Assembly: GCA_030849805.1 (NCBI GenBank)
Contig: JASANZ010002162.1
Location: 1-59,072 of the forward strand
Direction of reading: 5' to 3'
Source: Sergeia podlipaevii
Lineage: Eukaryota > Euglenozoa > Kinetoplastea > Trypanosomatida > Trypanosomatidae
Length of the DNA: 59,072 nucleotides
The position numbers and the translations under genes were made by a program. Below the pieces are notes generated by a model. That model saw only the letters and a program-made list of their open reading frames with translations, did not search any database and was not told the DNA's origin. Below, one piece after another: positions 57,810 to 59,072 of the stretch. Numbering within the stretch: position 1 is the stretch's first letter; each line of letters starts with the position of its first letter.

Positions 57810-59072
57810 ATGATGCCAAGCCAGTTAGCAGTGAACGAAGCTTCAGAGGCACCAATGCTCAGCCAGTCGAACAGCGGCAGCAACTACAGCAGTACGGAGA
57901 GTGATGCGACATCACCTCATGGTATTCAGTCTGCTACTTCCATCGTGGTGAGCAGTTTCTCAGGGGTGAGAGGACTCCCCACGCAACCGTCACTACGATC
58001 CTCGCTCTCAGCCGTTGCTTCTTCTTCTTCTCATAGTGGTCAGACAGCGGTAGACAGCGGGCATGCGATCCTGGATCACGACACCCAGAGCAGCATCAGC
58101 AGCAGCACGTGCTGGAGCACAATGACAGATGTCTTTGCCCATTTCCTTCAAGCCCTACGCGATACCCCACCGCTGCGACTGCTGTGGGTGGGGGTGCTGG
58201 TGGTGATGCTCATGTGTGGTAGCGCAATGCAGATCATCTTCCTCAACTTCTGGCTGCGTCAGTTCCCCGCCGATGGGGCTCCGGGTAACTACACCACCTT
58301 CGCCGTCTCTGGTTTTATCTTCTCTATGGTCTTCCTTGCTGCATGCGCATTATATGTGCTCGTTAAACGCCCGAATTTGCGCTTCGTAATGAAGATGCAG
58401 GGCTGGAAGTTGCTTGCCTTTGCTGGTCTTATGGACACGCTGACCAGCGCACTCGCGGTCTACGCGGCCTCACACACGTCTGAAGTGCTCCAGGCTCTAT
58501 TCGTGGCCATGGTGCCGGTGTACGCAGCGCTGCTGACCAAGTCAGTGCTCAAAGACCCACGCAACTACATGAATCCATGGATTGTGTGCAGCTTCACATG
58601 TATCATCGCCGGCATTATGATTGCCTCCGCGTACCACATTGGTGAGGACTCACCAGGGGAGGAAGAGGCAGGCCATGGCAACTCCACGGACAGTCCATCA
58701 GATCAGCGATGGTGGTCGTTTCTCTTTTTTATTTCCGTCCCCTTTACTGTGCTCATGAATGTTGGGCAGACCCTTTATATGATCCGCTATACGCATGACC
58801 CTGAACTTCTTGCGCACGTCGCTCGTATTCTCGTTCAAGAGGATGAAGAAGCCACTGCTGCAGCAACAGCCCAGTATGAAAGGGAAGAGAGGAGGGGAGG
58901 CAATGCTCGCAGCAGCAGCGACAGCCTCCGTAACAATTCTGCACATCACCGGCGCACACGTTTGTACCTCGAGGATGACCCTCTTGACAACATGGGGATT
59001 CATCATCGTCGTCACCCCCAGGGCGATGATACCGCCGTGAAGCTGGTGATGCTTGCTGGCAGCACGTCCTTG
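57810..59072 (+). CDS. CRT-like transporter, tandem paralogue, 3' end beyond the window
   Basis: Open from two adjacent in-frame ATGs (57810 and 57813) through 421 codons to the last base without a stop, so the gene continues past the window. A Ser-rich N-terminus of about 115 residues leads to membrane helices that align closely with the upstream gene: SAMQIIFLNFWLRQFPADGA against AAMQVIFLNFWLRQYPADGA, and ASHTSEVLQALF identical in both. The sixth helix is followed by an insert of only about 80 residues (against about 330 upstream), then DTAVKLVMLA restarts the shared core where the upstream copy reads DLTVKLVLLA. It therefore shows the same transporter fold with different inserts. The family call is the same as for the neighbour; different N-terminus and insert suggest separate regulation or location. 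Confidence 0.75.
   Translation, partial: MMPSQLAVNEASEAPMLSQSNSGSNYSSTESDATSPHGIQSATSIVVSSFSGVRGLPTQPSLRSSLSAVASSSSHSGQTAVDSGHAILDHDTQSSISSSTCWSTMTDVFAHFLQALRDTPPLRLLWVGVLVVMLMCGSAMQIIFLNFWLRQFPADGAPGNYTTFAVSGFIFSMVFLAACALYVLVKRPNLRFVMKMQGWKLLAFAGLMDTLTSALAVYAASHTSEVLQALFVAMVPVYAALLTKSVLKDPRNYMNPWIVCSFTCIIAGIMIASAYHIGEDSPGEEEAGHGNSTDSPSDQRWWSFLFFISVPFTVLMNVGQTLYMIRYTHDPELLAHVARILVQEDEEATAAATAQYEREERRGGNARSSSDSLRNNSAHHRRTRLYLEDDPLDNMGIHHRRHPQGDDTAVKLVMLAGSTSL

Noticed and set aside
1..59072. tRNA, rRNA, snRNA or snoRNA genes
   Set aside because: I searched the spacers by eye for A/B box patterns and conserved RNA cores and found none; small or divergent RNAs could still be missed.
1..59072. 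Transposons, retroelements or integrated viral sequence
   Set aside because: No reverse transcriptase, transposase, integrase or long terminal repeat was seen; the only long direct repeat is the one at 48222-48708.
1..59072. Stop codon reassignment, as in some trypanosomatids
   Set aside because: Conserved domains end at ordinary TAA, TAG or TGA codons (for example TGA after the U2AF65-like gene, TAA after RPT4, TAG after PRMT) and no in-frame stops occur within conserved blocks.

Overview
The window looks like nuclear DNA of a trypanosomatid (Kinetoplastea). Sixteen complete protein genes and one gene cut by the right edge all lie on the + strand, none with an apparent intron. They are separated by AT-rich spacers of about 0.3 to 1.3 kb full of pyrimidine tracts. 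Most genes have a long pyrimidine tract followed by an AG a short way upstream, as expected for spliced-leader trans-splicing of a polycistronic transcript. TGA, TAA and TAG all act as stops, which excludes lineages with reassigned stop codons. I cannot name the genus. A feature of this genome is heavy microsatellite load: CAG/CAA, AGC, ACA and GCA runs inside genes, encoding poly-Q, S, T, A and E, and (TA)n, (T)n, (A)n and (TTA)n runs between genes.

Layout from left to right: a TLC-like membrane protein (752-3415); a giant protein with a C-terminal dual-specificity phosphatase domain broken up by inserts (4595-10258); a U2AF65-like splicing factor (11565-14171); a 2215-residue protein in which I see four divergent PDZ-like modules (15260-21907); proteasome ATPase RPT4 (22871-24061); a signal-peptide plus seven-helix membrane protein resembling the GOST/Lung-7TM group (25370-28582); a low-complexity protein with a C-terminal membrane hairpin (29724-31580); a quinone oxidoreductase (32906-33922); a small basic-tailed protein (35151-35669); a DDX11/CHL1-type iron-sulfur helicase (36774-41147); a degenerate PRMT1-like protein, probably a prozyme (41423-42610); an MMAA/MeaB-type GTPase (43738-44769); a divergent XRN-like protein (46039-47916); a YbaB-like protein (48750-49757); a probable organellar helical protein (50813-52639); and two tandem CRT-like transporters, the second truncated by the window end (53822-56983 and 57810-59072).

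Neighbours do not form a pathway. As is usual in kinetoplastids, gene order reflects a shared transcription unit rather than shared function. Loose themes are RNA processing and degradation (U2AF65, the XRN-like protein), probable mitochondrial proteins (PDZ-like giant, MMAA, XRN-like, YbaB-like, the 608-residue protein) and multi-pass membrane proteins with large hydrophilic inserts. The most notable items are conserved folds interrupted by long low-complexity inserts (phosphatase, PDZ, U2AF homology motif, helicase, transporter), two apparent pseudoenzymes (PRMT, XRN), and a roughly 240-bp direct repeat split by a single N at 48464 that may be an assembly join.
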